Source of the DNA: Lachnospiraceae bacterium
GTDB taxonomy: Bacteria > Bacillota > Clostridia > Lachnospirales > Lachnospiraceae
NCBI GenBank assembly: GCA_029006155.1
Contig: JAQXGF010000065.1
Location: 1 to 45,131, forward strand
Direction: 5' to 3'
DNA: 45,131 nt
In this document: piece after piece, positions 16,487-25,918 of the stretch
Layout of the letters: each line of letters begins with the position of its first letter
Numbering within the stretch: the first letter of the stretch is position 1
Made by a program: the position numbers and the translations under genes
The notes under the pieces: generated by a model
The model's input: only the letters and a program-made list of their open reading frames with translations
Databases searched by the model: none
Told to the model about the DNA's origin: nothing

Positions 16487-17851
16487 ATGCATGTTCCACT
16501 AAGATCTCTGTTACACACACCAGAGGGCTACTTATTCGATAATCAATCATTAAAGGCATTGATCATTCCGCTTGTCATCGAACAGATCTTATCCATTGCC
16601 GTCGGTGCCGCCGATACGATGATGGTCTCAAGTGCCGGAGAGGCGGCGGTCTCCGCCGTATCACTTGTCGACAGCGTGTTTATCCTGCTGATCAACCTGT
16701 TTGCCGCGCTGGCGACCGGAGGCGCGGTCATCAGCGGACAGTATCTCGGCCGAAAACGACCGGATATCGCGCAGAAAGCCGCAGAACAGCTGGTGCTGTT
16801 CACTGCCGTGTTCTCTGTTCTGATCATGGCATTGGCCTACTGCTTCCGCTCTTTCATTCTGCATGTCGTATTCGGGGCAATCGAGCCGGACGTTTTAAGC
16901 GGTTGCACGACTTATCTGATGATCGTTGCGGCTTCGATCCCATTTATCGCACTGTACAATACGGGTGCGGCTCTGTTCCGGGCGATGGGCGACTCACGGA
17001 CGGCAATGTTTACCGCACTGTTCATGAACGGCATCAACCTGATCGGAAATTCGATCCTGATCTTCGGTCTGAAGATGGGCGTCGCAGGCGCAGCGATCCC
17101 GACCCTGATCTCCCGGATTGCGGCGGCTGTCCTGATTCTGTCGCTTCTGCGCAATCCGAAAAAGATCATCCATGTCTCCATCCCGTTCCCTCTGCGCTTT
17201 GATTTCCCGCTTCTGAAAAAGATCCTCGGAATCGGCATCCCGAACGGTCTGGAAAACAGCATGTTCCAGCTTGGAAAAATTCTCGTGCTCAGCATGGTAT
17301 CGGGCTTTGGCACCGCGTCCATCGCCGCGAACGCCGTATCGAACACGATCGGGCAGTTCCAGATCCTTTCCGGAGCGGCGATCGGGCTCGCCGTGCTCAC
17401 GGTATCTGCCCGCTGTGTCGGTGCCGGAAGCTATGAGCAGGTGCGCTATTATACCAGAAAACTGCTGCTGATCACCTACTGTGCCAACATCGCAGTCAAT
17501 CTGCTCGTGCTCGCAGTCCTTCCGTATTTCATCCGGCTCTACAGCCTCTCTCCGGAGGCCGCAGGATATGTGGACGACATCATTTTCTACCATGCCTTCT
17601 GCGTCATGACGATCTGGCCGCTCTCTTTCACCCTGCCGAACACGCTGCGGGCCGCTTCCGACGTCAAATATCCGATGCTGCTCTCCATCGTCTCGATGTG
17701 GGTGTTCCGTATCTGTTTCAGCTGGCTGCTCGGCGTACAGCTCGGGCTTGGCGTCTTCGGCATCTGGGTCGCCATGACGATCGACTGGCTGTTCCGTGCG
17801 ATCTGCTTTACGATCCGGTATCGGGGGCATAAGTGGGAACACCATGCGTAA
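16487..17851 (+). CDS. MATE-family efflux transporter
   Basis: A 454-aa polytopic membrane protein with about twelve helices in two halves. IIPLVIEQILSIAVGAADTM at the N-terminus, GEAAVSAVSLVDSVFILLIN and RAMGDSRTAMF are typical of MATE/NorM-like exporters that use a Na+ or H+ gradient. GIPNGLENSMFQLGKILVLS begins the second half. The start is set by AAGGAG 6 nt upstream of the ATG. It has its own promoter and a strong terminator, so it is monocistronic. It is one of the few plus-strand genes. The substrate is unknown. Confidence 0.93.
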   Translation: MHVPLRSLLHTPEGYLFDNQSLKALIIPLVIEQILSIAVGAADTMMVSSAGEAAVSAVSLVDSVFILLINLFAALATGGAVISGQYLGRKRPDIAQKAAEQLVLFTAVFSVLIMALAYCFRSFILHVVFGAIEPDVLSGCTTYLMIVAASIPFIALYNTGAALFRAMGDSRTAMFTALFMNGINLIGNSILIFGLKMGVAGAAIPTLISRIAAAVLILSLLRNPKKIIHVSIPFPLRFDFPLLKKILGIGIPNGLENSMFQLGKILVLSMVSGFGTASIAANAVSNTIGQFQILSGAAIGLAVLTVSARCVGAGSYEQVRYYTRKLLLITYCANIAVNLLVLAVLPYFIRLYSLSPEAAGYVDDIIFYHAFCVMTIWPLSFTLPNTLRAASDVKYPMLLSIVSMWVFRICFSWLLGVQLGLGVFGIWVAMTIDWLFRAICFTIRYRGHKWEHHA

Positions 17852-17853
17852 AT

Positions 17854-17909
17854 AAAAAGATAAGCATCTGGATTAGAGATAAAAATCTGATCCAAGTGCT
17901 TATCTTTTT
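17854..17909. terminator. Strong bidirectional terminator after the MATE gene
   Basis: A perfect 13-bp outer stem AAAAAGATAAGCA (17854-17866) / TGCTTATCTTTTT (17897-17909) with an inner TGGAT/ATCCA stem. T-tracts exist on both strands, so it can serve the MATE gene and also stop readthrough from the GH43 side. Confidence 0.9.
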
Positions 17910-17961
17910 CTATACAGTCTAATATCCGGATATCTGAATTTTCTTCTGTGAAATCCAACAG

Positions 17962-17990
17962 CAAAACGGCAGAAATGAACTGCCAAAATG
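17962..17990 (-). terminator. Possible terminator after the GH43 gene
   Basis: On the minus strand GGCAG (17980-17984) pairs with CTGCC (17968-17972) around a 7-nt loop and is followed by GTTTTGCTG. Short but placed about 40 nt after the GH43 stop. Confidence 0.45.
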
Positions 17991-18022
17991 CATGTCACCA
18001 TAACCGTGCTCCGGGCTTACGC

Positions 18023-19555
18023 TTATTCTTTATATGTCACCTCAAACTCCCGGAACGCACCGGTCGCCCGTTCTGCAAACATGCCGAAATATACGCCCGT
18101 AAAGGTCATCGTCCGGGTGATTTCCGTACACAGCCCGGCAGTATCGCCGCAACCAAGATAGACATAAGGTGCCCCTGCTCCCAGACGGTAGTAAAAGCGG
18201 TAGCTCTCTTTATCTGCAATGATCCTCAGGCGAATCTCTGCCTTTTCTGAGGCTTCTGGAATCTCATGTACTGCAGTCACCGCCTCCAGATCATGAATCC
18301 GCCGCGAGAGACAGATCCGGCCGCTTCCATCCTGTTCGGTATAGTAGATCTCATAGTGATAATCATTGCTGTAAAATGCAGCCAGGCCAAGACGTCCGTT
18401 TTTCTGCACATTTTCCGGAGAAACGGTCACCTCTGTGGTGGCACAGAATTCTCTTTGCCGTACCATCTGGATCGTCGGAGAATCTGTCTCACTCAATGTC
18501 ACGTCCGTTCCTGTCAGAACCAGGCAGCCATGCTCTGCATCGCGCTCATAGTGCTCCATATGCGGATTACGCAGATAATTGTATTCCAGCGGGCTCTCCT
18601 GTCTTGAAAAATCATCCGCAAAATCCCAGTCGGAAGAAAACGCCTCCTGAGGAAGCGGGCCGTCCATCTCCATCATGACCTCGCGGCCGCCATTTACGAC
18701 CGGCCAGCCATTTTCCCATGTCACCGGTGCCAGGAATGTCTCGCGGCCCAGATTGTGGAGCAGCACTCTTCTGTGCTCGTCGGTAATCGGCCGCACCGCA
18801 AGGAATACCAGCCACCAGTTTCCGTTGTGATCCTCCATCAGATCCGCATGTCCGGTACACTTGATATCTTCCATCATCGAATCTACCTTTGACAGAATCG
18901 GATTGTGCGGGCATACTTCATACGGCCCATACGGGCTGCTGCTGCGCATGATCGTCTCGGTATGTCCATACTCCGTGCCACCCTCTGCCATCATCAGATA
19001 ATACATGCCATGAATTTTATACAGATGCGGGCCTTCGGCATAACGGCCTCCACAGCCTGTGGTGATGCGCACCGGCTCTTTTTTAATCTCTCCGGTAAAC
19101 GGATTGATCTCACTTAAATAAATTCCGGTACGCTCCCCGTCAAAAATCGCAGAGCAGAAATAGACCGTTCCGTCATCGTCAAACAGGAGGGACGGATCGA
19201 TCCCACCCTGTGCGACCCATACCGGATCTGACCACTCACCGGTGATGTCCTTTGTATGGATGATAAAATTCCCACGGCTGGACACATTCGTCGTACACAG
19301 GAAAAAGGTTCCGTCATGTAATCGTAAGGTCGGAGCAAAAATCCCACCGGACGCGGTACATTTGTACAGATCCAGCTGGCTCTCCCGGTTCAGTGCATAA
19401 GAAACCAGTTCCCAGTTTGCCAGATTTTTACTGTGATAAACCGGAAGACCCGGGAAAAACTCAAAGCTGGAATTTACCAGATAGTAGTCCTCCCCCACTC
19501 TGCAAATCGTCGGATCCGGGCTGTATCCCCGGACGATTGGATTTCTGTATTTCAT
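18023..19555 (-). CDS. Glycoside hydrolase family 43 (beta-xylosidase / alpha-arabinofuranosidase type)
   Basis: A 510-aa intracellular enzyme without signal peptide. The N-terminal five-bladed propeller starts NPIVRGYSPDPTICRVGEDY with the catalytic base Asp in PDP. QGGIDPSLLFDDD carries the pKa-modulating Asp and RYAEGPHLYKI the general-acid Glu. The C-terminal about 190 residues match the concanavalin-like domain that follows GH43 in XynB-type enzymes. Whether it cleaves xylosyl or arabinosyl ends cannot be decided by eye; with GH42 next to it, arabinogalactan-type oligosaccharides are plausible. It is the last gene of the sugar operon, 131 nt after the GH42 gene. Confidence 0.88.
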   Translation of the reverse strand: MKYRNPIVRGYSPDPTICRVGEDYYLVNSSFEFFPGLPVYHSKNLANWELVSYALNRESQLDLYKCTASGGIFAPTLRLHDGTFFLCTTNVSSRGNFIIHTKDITGEWSDPVWVAQGGIDPSLLFDDDGTVYFCSAIFDGERTGIYLSEINPFTGEIKKEPVRITTGCGGRYAEGPHLYKIHGMYYLMMAEGGTEYGHTETIMRSSSPYGPYEVCPHNPILSKVDSMMEDIKCTGHADLMEDHNGNWWLVFLAVRPITDEHRRVLLHNLGRETFLAPVTWENGWPVVNGGREVMMEMDGPLPQEAFSSDWDFADDFSRQESPLEYNYLRNPHMEHYERDAEHGCLVLTGTDVTLSETDSPTIQMVRQREFCATTEVTVSPENVQKNGRLGLAAFYSNDYHYEIYYTEQDGSGRICLSRRIHDLEAVTAVHEIPEASEKAEIRLRIIADKESYRFYYRLGAGAPYVYLGCGDTAGLCTEITRTMTFTGVYFGMFAERATGAFREFEVTYKE

Positions 19556-19686
19556 ATTTACCTCATTTCTGCGGCGACTAAATATTCCACCGCTTTTTTA
19601 TTCCCGCGAGCAACAGACCAGGCAGCTCACTCTGTTTAAATATCATGCTCCGCCAACAACCTCAAAATGCGAACATGGCTGTCTGG

Positions 19687-21759
19687 CTATTGCCCGCAGA
19701 GATACACCGCAGCCCCTGACGGCTCCAGTACCACCCGATCCTCGCCTGCCTCTGCCATGAGCAGATACAGCGGATGGCCCGCTACCGGCACTTCCACCGC
19801 CTGTTCTGCACAACGGTTAAAGATAAACTCGAAGCACTGCCCGTCTTTCACTCTTCGGATCCGAAGCGGCGTATTTTCTCCTCTTGCCACCTCTCCGGAG
19901 AGCAGATGCGCCTCTTTTCCATCCGGCACTGCATCCGTTTTCAGGATCCGCTCCCGGAAGAGCTGCTCCGCACTGCTCCGGTCCAGTTTTGTACCGATGT
20001 ACCACGCCGATCCTTTTCCATAGCTCCTGCGCGTCACAATCGCCTGCCCGCGCAGTGCACGGTCACTTGCCGACGGAAGGATCCGTGACACGACCTCACA
20101 ATCCTCCGACACACCCGTGATATCGTCGGCCCACATCTGGCCGCTCCATCCATTATCAAGCTCGATCTTATCGTTCTCATCGATCGCCACAAATTCTTCC
20201 ACACGCACACCGAGCAACTCCCGGAACGCACCCGGATATCCGCCCAGATATACATGCTCACGGGAATCCATGATCCCGGAACCATAGGTCACGATCAGCT
20301 GTCCGCCCTGTTCGACATAGTGTCTGGCCTTTTCTGAAATTTCCGCATCCGCCAGAATCGTCACCGGAAACATCACCGTCTCATAGCTTTCCCATGCGTC
20401 CTCTTTTCGCACAACATCTGCCGCGACTCCCGCGTCCAGTGCCGCGCGGTACCAGTGATAAAACTCCGCACGATAGTCAAAGAGCTGTGTCAGAAGACCG
20501 TTCTCCCAGGACCACCACGAGTCATAATCATAAACCATCGCGATCTTTGCCTGCTCTACCCGGCTTTTTAATACCGGCTTCAGTGCTGTGAGCGCATTTC
20601 CAAGCTCGCACACCTCCCGGAACAGCCGGCTGTCCTCCCCGGCATGGGGAAGGAGGGAAGAGTGAAATTTTTCTGCACCGGCACGGGACTGCCGCCACTG
20701 GAAGAAGCAGACCGCATCCGCACCGTTCGCCACATGTACCAGTGCATCCCGGATGATTTCCCCCGGCTGCTTGCGCAGGTTGATCGGGCGCCAGTTCACG
20801 GAGGAGGTCGAATTTTCCATCAGGAACCACGGATTTTTATCCGCTACTCCGTCTGTGATCGCCGCAGACATTGTCATCTCATCCAGATGACGCTCATCCG
20901 GCAGATAATAATGGTCGTTCGATACGAAATCCAGATGGCGCCCCCACTTGAAGCAGTCGACCGGATTCGTCTGATTTTCAATGATCATCAGGTTCGTCGT
21001 CACCGGCACATCCGGGGTGATCCGGTGCAAAAGCTCTGCCTCTGCCTCATAATATTCCAGAAGCGCATCGGAAGAAAACCGCTTAAAATCCAGAAGCGTC
21101 GTCGGATTGCAGCCACACATACTCTCACGCGGCGGGATGATCTGCGACCAGTCTGTCACCTTCTGTGACCAGAAAGCTCCATTCCAGGAATCGTTTAATG
21201 CTTCCAGCGTGCCATATCTTTTTTTCAGCCATTTCTGAAAGCCAAGTGCCGCATCATCGGAATAGTCAAAACGGTTGTGGCAGCCAAGCTCGTTGGATAC
21301 ATGCCAGGATACCAGCGCCGGATGATTCTTATAGCGTTCTGCCATCTTTTCCGCAAGGCGGAGCGCATATCTCCGGAACACTTCCGAAGTCGGTCTCCAT
21401 TGCTGCCGGCTGCCCGGCCAGAGCACTTCGCCCTGTTTATTGCGCGGTAAAATTTCCGGGTGCGCGCTCGTCAGCCACCGTGGCGGCGTCGCCGTCGCCG
21501 TGGCCAGGTCCACCGCAATGCCGCCTTCATAGAGTTTATCCAGCACACGGTCCAGCCACTCAAAGGTGTAAACGCCATCCTCCGGCTCCAGATTTGCCCA
21601 CGCAAAAACGGCCACCGTCACGACATTTACCTTTGCTTTTTTCATCAGCCGGACATCTTCCTCCCAGATGTCCTCCGGCCACTGGTCAGGATTGTAGTCT
21701 CCTCCGAACAGGAGCTTTGGCTCCTGCCCGGTCATTGTTTTCGGCCAGCGATATTCCAT
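19687..21759 (-). CDS. GH42 beta-galactosidase
   Basis: A 690-aa intracellular beta-galactosidase. The TIM barrel begins LLFGGDYNPDQWPEDIWEED. The acid/base Glu157 is in SWHVSNELGCH and the nucleophile Glu315 in WFLMENSTSSVNW; both are intact. The trimerisation and C-terminal domains follow, giving normal length. The start at 21759 (MEYRWPK) is set by GGGAGG 7 nt upstream. It lies 14 nt after the second permease gene. GH42 enzymes favour short galactosides taken up by ABC importers, which fits the two permeases here. The galactose released would enter via galK and galT in this window. Confidence 0.94.
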   Translation of the reverse strand: MEYRWPKTMTGQEPKLLFGGDYNPDQWPEDIWEEDVRLMKKAKVNVVTVAVFAWANLEPEDGVYTFEWLDRVLDKLYEGGIAVDLATATATPPRWLTSAHPEILPRNKQGEVLWPGSRQQWRPTSEVFRRYALRLAEKMAERYKNHPALVSWHVSNELGCHNRFDYSDDAALGFQKWLKKRYGTLEALNDSWNGAFWSQKVTDWSQIIPPRESMCGCNPTTLLDFKRFSSDALLEYYEAEAELLHRITPDVPVTTNLMIIENQTNPVDCFKWGRHLDFVSNDHYYLPDERHLDEMTMSAAITDGVADKNPWFLMENSTSSVNWRPINLRKQPGEIIRDALVHVANGADAVCFFQWRQSRAGAEKFHSSLLPHAGEDSRLFREVCELGNALTALKPVLKSRVEQAKIAMVYDYDSWWSWENGLLTQLFDYRAEFYHWYRAALDAGVAADVVRKEDAWESYETVMFPVTILADAEISEKARHYVEQGGQLIVTYGSGIMDSREHVYLGGYPGAFRELLGVRVEEFVAIDENDKIELDNGWSGQMWADDITGVSEDCEVVSRILPSASDRALRGQAIVTRRSYGKGSAWYIGTKLDRSSAEQLFRERILKTDAVPDGKEAHLLSGEVARGENTPLRIRRVKDGQCFEFIFNRCAEQAVEVPVAGHPLYLLMAEAGEDRVVLEPSGAAVYLCGQ

Positions 21760-21773
21760 GTTCCTTCCTCCCA

Positions 21774-22658
21774 TCATCCTTTTTCTGCTCCCAGCGACAG
21801 TCCGGACTGCCAGTACTTCTGCAGGCATAAAAATGCAATAATCAGCGGAAGAATCGTCAGCAGTGCTCCGGTCAGTACCAGGTTCTGAATCATCTCACCG
21901 TTTCCTCCGGCAGAAGAGTTTGCCAGATTCCACTGATACAGTCCGAGGGTCAACGGGTAAAGATCCGAATTTTTCAGCATGATCAGCGGAAGGAAGAAAT
22001 TATTCCAGACGGGTACAAATGCAAACAGGAATACTGTGACAAGCGCCGGAGATAAAAGTGGCAGAGAAATCTTAAAGAAGGTGCGCCACGGCCCGGAGCC
22101 GTCGATCTCCGCTGCCTCCAGCAATCCGGTCGGTACCGCCTGTCCGGAAAAGATCCACATCAGATATACGCCAAACGGAGAGACAAACGACGGGATAAAT
22201 ACCGACCATACCGTATTTGTAATTCCCATTTTAGAAAACAGAAGGAACTGCGGGATCGCAAGCGCAATACCCGGAACGGAAATCGAACCGAGGATGATCA
22301 GCAGTACCAGTCTCTTTCCGCTGAATTTCAGCTTTGCAAGTGCATAGCCTGCCAGCGCTGCCAGCAGGGTGGATACAAACGCGCTGATCACCGTGTACAG
22401 GAGGGAATTTCCAAGCCACCGCACAAAGATCCCGTCATGATAAGTAAACACCTGCCTGATGTTGTCAAACAGGGCAAACTCGCTTCCGAACGACAGTCCA
22501 AACGTGGACGCAAAATCCTTCTGCGTCTTTGTCGCGTTGATAAACAGCCAGACATATGGCAGCAGTGTATAGATGCAGAACAAAAATGCAAAAAATGTCA
22601 GAAGATTACTTTTCTTCGGATTATCAATGGTATAAAGCTTTTTTTCTGAACGCTTCAT
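21774..22658 (-). CDS. Carbohydrate ABC transporter permease (MalG type)
   Basis: A 294-aa inner-domain permease with six hydrophobic segments. The cytoplasmic EAA loop that docks the ATPase is EAAEIDGSGPWRTFFKISLP. The N-terminus is polar with FFAFLFCIYTLLPYVWLFIN as first helix. It follows the MalF-type gene by 4 nt. No ATPase gene is in the operon; such sugar importers in Firmicutes often use a shared MsmK/MsiK-type ATPase encoded elsewhere. Confidence 0.92.
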   Translation of the reverse strand: MKRSEKKLYTIDNPKKSNLLTFFAFLFCIYTLLPYVWLFINATKTQKDFASTFGLSFGSEFALFDNIRQVFTYHDGIFVRWLGNSLLYTVISAFVSTLLAALAGYALAKLKFSGKRLVLLIILGSISVPGIALAIPQFLLFSKMGITNTVWSVFIPSFVSPFGVYLMWIFSGQAVPTGLLEAAEIDGSGPWRTFFKISLPLLSPALVTVFLFAFVPVWNNFFLPLIMLKNSDLYPLTLGLYQWNLANSSAGGNGEMIQNLVLTGALLTILPLIIAFLCLQKYWQSGLSLGAEKG

Positions 22659-22662
22659 GTCC

Positions 22663-23577
22663 TCAGCCCTCCTCGCTTTGCTTCATCGTATCCTTCAGTC
22701 CTTTAATCTGTACGACATATGCAATCGCAATCGTAATAATCGCCATCACAATCGCAAGTGCAGCTGCATAGCCCTGCTGAGAACCGGTGAATGCCAGATT
22801 GTAAACATAAATATTCGGTGTGTAGTAGTTGGTAATACCCGAATTTCCGACCATTTTGCTGAGGATCGTCGGCTCATTAAATAACTGGAAGCTTCCGATA
22901 ATTGAGAAAATAATTGTAACAACCAGAGATCCCTTTAAAGCCGGAAGTTTAATGTACCGCACAATCGCCCAGCGGCTTGCGCCATCCATCTCCGCTGATT
23001 CATAGAGATCAGACGGAATAGTCTTCAGGGAAGAATAGAAAATCAGCATATTATAACCGACATACGTCCAGGTCGCCATGATCGCGATCGACACCAGCGT
23101 CCATCTGGGCGAGAACGGATTCAAGTCTGTTCCAAAAAAACTGTTGATATTTTTAAATAAACCGTATTTTGTGCCAAGCATAAAGCCCCACATCAGGGTA
23201 CTTACGATTGCCGGAACCCCATACGGAAGGAATGCGACAATCCGGATAAATTTTGTCCCGTGCAGACGCAGAGAATCGAGTCCCAGTGCCAGCGCCTGAG
23301 AAATAATCAGCATCACAGGTACCTGAATAATCGTGTAAAGCATGACCCGTTTTACACCGTCCCAGAAATCACCGTCTGTCAGAAGTTTTTTGTAGTTCGC
23401 AAGGCCGACAAAGACCTGTCCGCCGACCAGCTTGTTCTGGAACAGGCTGATATAAATCGAATAAATAATCGGAATGATAAATACAAAGATAAAAAGGATT
23501 CCAAAGGGAGCGATAAACATCCAGCCGGTCTGCTTCCGGCGATGGTGCCTGCTCTTTTTTACTGTCTGTTTTTCCAT
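22663..23577 (-). CDS. Carbohydrate ABC transporter permease (MalF type)
   Basis: A 304-aa permease of a family-1 sugar importer. A basic N-terminus (KKSRHHRRKQTG) precedes WMFIAPFGILFIFVFIIPII as first membrane helix. The EAA loop is ESAEMDGASRWAIVRYIKLP. It pairs with the MalG-type permease 4 nt downstream and follows the sugar-binding protein gene, which is disrupted, so the importer may be inactive in this strain. Confidence 0.92.
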   Translation of the reverse strand: MEKQTVKKSRHHRRKQTGWMFIAPFGILFIFVFIIPIIYSIYISLFQNKLVGGQVFVGLANYKKLLTDGDFWDGVKRVMLYTIIQVPVMLIISQALALGLDSLRLHGTKFIRIVAFLPYGVPAIVSTLMWGFMLGTKYGLFKNINSFFGTDLNPFSPRWTLVSIAIMATWTYVGYNMLIFYSSLKTIPSDLYESAEMDGASRWAIVRYIKLPALKGSLVVTIIFSIIGSFQLFNEPTILSKMVGNSGITNYYTPNIYVYNLAFTGSQQGYAAALAIVMAIITIAIAYVVQIKGLKDTMKQSEEG

Positions 23578-23696
23578 AGTTTTTTCCTCTTTAATGCGTT
23601 TCGACCAGTTCTATAAAGAATGCGCTATCCTTTTCCATCCGGAAAGAATAGCGCATCTGTCGAATCAAAACCACTCACTGTGGCAAAATTCTGTAT

Positions 23697-24399
23697 TTAC
23701 TCAACGGTAAAGCCCTGCTCGTTGCCGTAATCAATGCTGCTCTTCTGCCAGTTGTCAAATACAGTCTTAAGATCGCCTTCGCCATTGGTGAAGTACGGGG
23801 TAGCTACGTCATTCCACTCGCTTCTCATCCACTCGAAGAACGGCGGGAACTGCCATCCGGTTCTTACGTTTGCTGCTGCGTCTGCGATGACCTGATTTAC
23901 CTGCTGTCCGCCGTAGTAATCATCGGTTGCTGCCAGATAATCCTCGTTCTCAAGGATAGAAAGGTTCGGAACGGTTGCGTTGGAATCTACACGCGGCTGT
24001 ACTCCGTCGCCATGTGTGATATACTCAACAAACTTGAATGCAGCTTCCTTCTGCTCAGAAGCATCAAGAATAGCCAGTGTGCTTCCGCCATTCTCAGCGC
24101 TGTAGTTCTCGCCCTCATTCCACTGCGGCATTGCTGCTACACGGAAGTTGCCGGCTGCATCCGGAGCACGTGGCGGAAGGTTTGCGGTCATCCATCCACC
24201 GATGACCTGCGTAGCCAGTGTTCCGTCGTTTAATGCACGGTTCCAGTCGTCAGACCAGTTGGTAATATCGTTCGTAATCAGATCCTCGTCGATCATCTTC
24301 TGCCAGAAATCCAGTGCCTTCTGGGTATTCTCATCCTGCGAACAGAAGGGATGAAGCCATCGTTGCGCTTAATAATGCACAGATAACTCTTCTTTTCAT
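23697..24399 (-). pseudogene. Extracellular sugar-binding protein, internally deleted and frameshifted
   Basis: AAGGAGG lies 6 nt before the ATG at 24399. It starts a lipoprotein-type signal MKRRVICALLSATMASSLLF-AG that hits TGA at 24331-24333, exactly where a lipobox Cys codon would follow. From the same point a shifted frame reads DENTQKALDFWQKMIDEDL and then a good C-terminal half of a family-1 sugar-binding protein to position 23697. Roughly the first half of the mature protein (about 200 residues by family length) is missing. Either a natural deletion at short homology around GGATG or an assembly collapse could explain it. As written no functional binding protein can be made. Confidence 0.85.
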
Positions 24400-24463
24400 G
24401 TTGTTCCTCCTTCATTTTCTTTGTGTTGCTCTGTCCAGGGCCATTCCTGAACATATTATGTGT

Positions 24464-24483
24464 CATGTTTTTGCAAAAACGTG
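24464..24483. promoter_or_regulatory. Palindromic operator in front of the sugar operon
   Basis: CATGTTTTTGCAAAAACGTG is a 20-bp inverted repeat with one mismatched pair; the core GTTTTTGCAAAAAC is perfect. It lies 65 nt upstream of the binding-protein start, just past the lacI stop, where a repressor would block the operon promoter. A weak promoter (TTTGCA-16-TATGTT on the minus strand) overlaps it. Confidence 0.6.
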
Positions 24484-24507
24484 TTACCTATCTTTATCTC
24501 AAACCAG

Positions 24508-25494
24508 TTACAGGCAGGATTCTCTTAATATCAGCTTTCCATTTAAAACAATTTCTTCTGACGACATTCCTGCAATCTCCCGCATCAGCATGTTGACCGC
24601 CAGCATTCCGATCTCCATCTTCGGCGTCGCCACCGTGGAAAGAGACTGGGAGTGAAACTTGCTGCGGTTTAAGTCGTCACAGCCAATGATCGAAATATCT
24701 TCCGGTACCCGAAGTCCGAAATCTTCAATCGCCTCTATGACGCCGATCGCACTGTCATCATTCTGACAAAAAATCGCCTCCGGATACTCCGTATGGGTAC
24801 GCAGGAACCGATCTACCGTCTTATAAGCCGGGTCTTCTGCCAGCTCACATTGTAAATCCCACTCTGGTGGAACATGAATTCCTTTTTCCGCCAATGTCTG
24901 TAAAAAGCATTCTTTTCTCATGATCGAGCTATCCGCCGGTGTCCCGACAATCCCGATTTTCCGGAATTTCCGTTTCAAAAAATGTTCAGCCACTCTCCGT
25001 CCGATGTCGCTTTCATTGATCAGAATTGAACCAATTCCTTTATAGCTCTCCCGAAAGCAGCACATCACAACCGGGAAATCGGCGGCTGCTGCCGCTCTTA
25101 AATATCGCTCATCATAAATCGGTCCATTTACCAGAATCACGCCCTGGTATGCCTGGCTTTCTACAATGTTCAGCAGATAACGGTTAATCGCGTCGTCACC
25201 GGCATACAGCACCATATCCTTCTGATTCATATAAATGGTCTCACTGATCCCCTGTATGATCTCCAGATGATACGGTCCGACCAGTTTCGGACAGATAACT
25301 GCGATGGACTGACTCTTCTTTTTATTCAGTACTGCCTTTTTGTTTACTTTCGCCGGTACATAGCCCAGGCTCCGTACTGCATCAAAAATCCTGTCCCGCG
25401 TTGCCTCCGTCACCCGTTCCGGACTGTTGAATGCAAGCGAGACGGTTGAAATCGATACACCTGCCATCTTTGCCACATCTTTGATTGTTGCCAT
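24508..25494 (-). CDS. LacI-family transcriptional regulator
   Basis: A 328-aa DNA-binding repressor. The N-terminal helix-turn-helix is ATIKDVAKMAGVSISTVSLA, followed by the hinge and a periplasmic-binding-protein-like effector domain (QSIAVICPKLVGPYHLEI ... PEDISIIGCDDLNRSKFHSQ). The start at 25494 has GAGG 9 nt upstream; an ATG three codons earlier has the purine tract touching it. It lies directly upstream of the sugar operon in the same direction and presumably responds to the imported oligosaccharide or galactose. Its own promoter is flanked by ATCGAAA repeats, suggesting autoregulation. Confidence 0.92.
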   Translation of the reverse strand: MATIKDVAKMAGVSISTVSLAFNSPERVTEATRDRIFDAVRSLGYVPAKVNKKAVLNKKKSQSIAVICPKLVGPYHLEIIQGISETIYMNQKDMVLYAGDDAINRYLLNIVESQAYQGVILVNGPIYDERYLRAAAAADFPVVMCCFRESYKGIGSILINESDIGRRVAEHFLKRKFRKIGIVGTPADSSIMRKECFLQTLAEKGIHVPPEWDLQCELAEDPAYKTVDRFLRTHTEYPEAIFCQNDDSAIGVIEAIEDFGLRVPEDISIIGCDDLNRSKFHSQSLSTVATPKMEIGMLAVNMLMREIAGMSSEEIVLNGKLILRESCL

Positions 25495-25554
25495 TGCTGT
25501 CATCCTCTTCCGTCGTTTTATTGTGTTTCGCAGGTATTTCGCTTTCACAGCCAC

Positions 25555-25583
25555 ATAATATCACCATCTTTCTATCGAAACAA
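25555..25583 (-). promoter_or_regulatory. Sigma-A promoter of the lacI-type gene
   Basis: Minus strand: -35 TTGTTT (25578-25583), 17-nt spacer, -10 TATTAT (25555-25560), about 60 nt before the start. The -35 lies inside a pair of ATCGAAA repeats. Confidence 0.7.
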
Positions 25584-25706
25584 TCGAAACAGTTGCGCAC
25601 ATTGCCCTGTATTTTCGTTCTTTCTTTTGTTTTATAGTCACATTTCACAGTATCATTCATAGTTTTTACGATATATCTATCGAAACAGGATCGAAATTAT
25701 TTCGAT
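25574..25706. promoter_or_regulatory. Cluster of ATCGAAA operator half-sites upstream of lacI
   Basis: ATCGAAA occurs at 25574-25580, 25583-25589, 25679-25685 and 25690-25696, and inverted at 25700-25706. The last two make a 17-bp palindrome (25690-25706). The two groups are 105 bp apart, close to ten helical turns, and the proximal pair covers the lacI -35 box. TCGAAA/TTTCGA halves are common in LacI-family operators. Confidence 0.55.
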
Positions 25707-25765
25707 TAAATTCTGCACACTGCTTATTGCGTGTCATCATTGCAGCAGGGTGCTTACCGGACTCA

Positions 25766-25815
25766 GCAAAAAAGGCAAGGTACACGCATGCTTATTACGG
25801 TACCTCGCCTTTTCA
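25766..25815. terminator. Terminator after galK
   Basis: AAAAGGCAAGGTAC (25770-25783) pairs with GTACCTCGCCTTTT (25800-25813) with one mismatch, loop 16 nt. A T-tract follows on the minus strand (galK direction) and a shorter one on the plus strand. Confidence 0.8.
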
Positions 25816-25826
25816 TCTTTTTTATC

Positions 25827-25861
25827 CAATCGGATATTCACAATCCGCTTCGCTACTTGCC
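25827..25861 (+). repeat. Interspersed intergenic repeat, copy C (internally deleted)
   Basis: The left end CGGATATTCACAATCC is joined directly to the right end GCTTCGCTACTTGCC, lacking the middle about 45 bp found in copies A and D. Confidence 0.65.
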
Positions 25862-25918
25862 GGATCCCTGCAGGCATTTCGCCGGGTATTATGGTGCAGT
25901 TGCATACAGGCAATGTCC

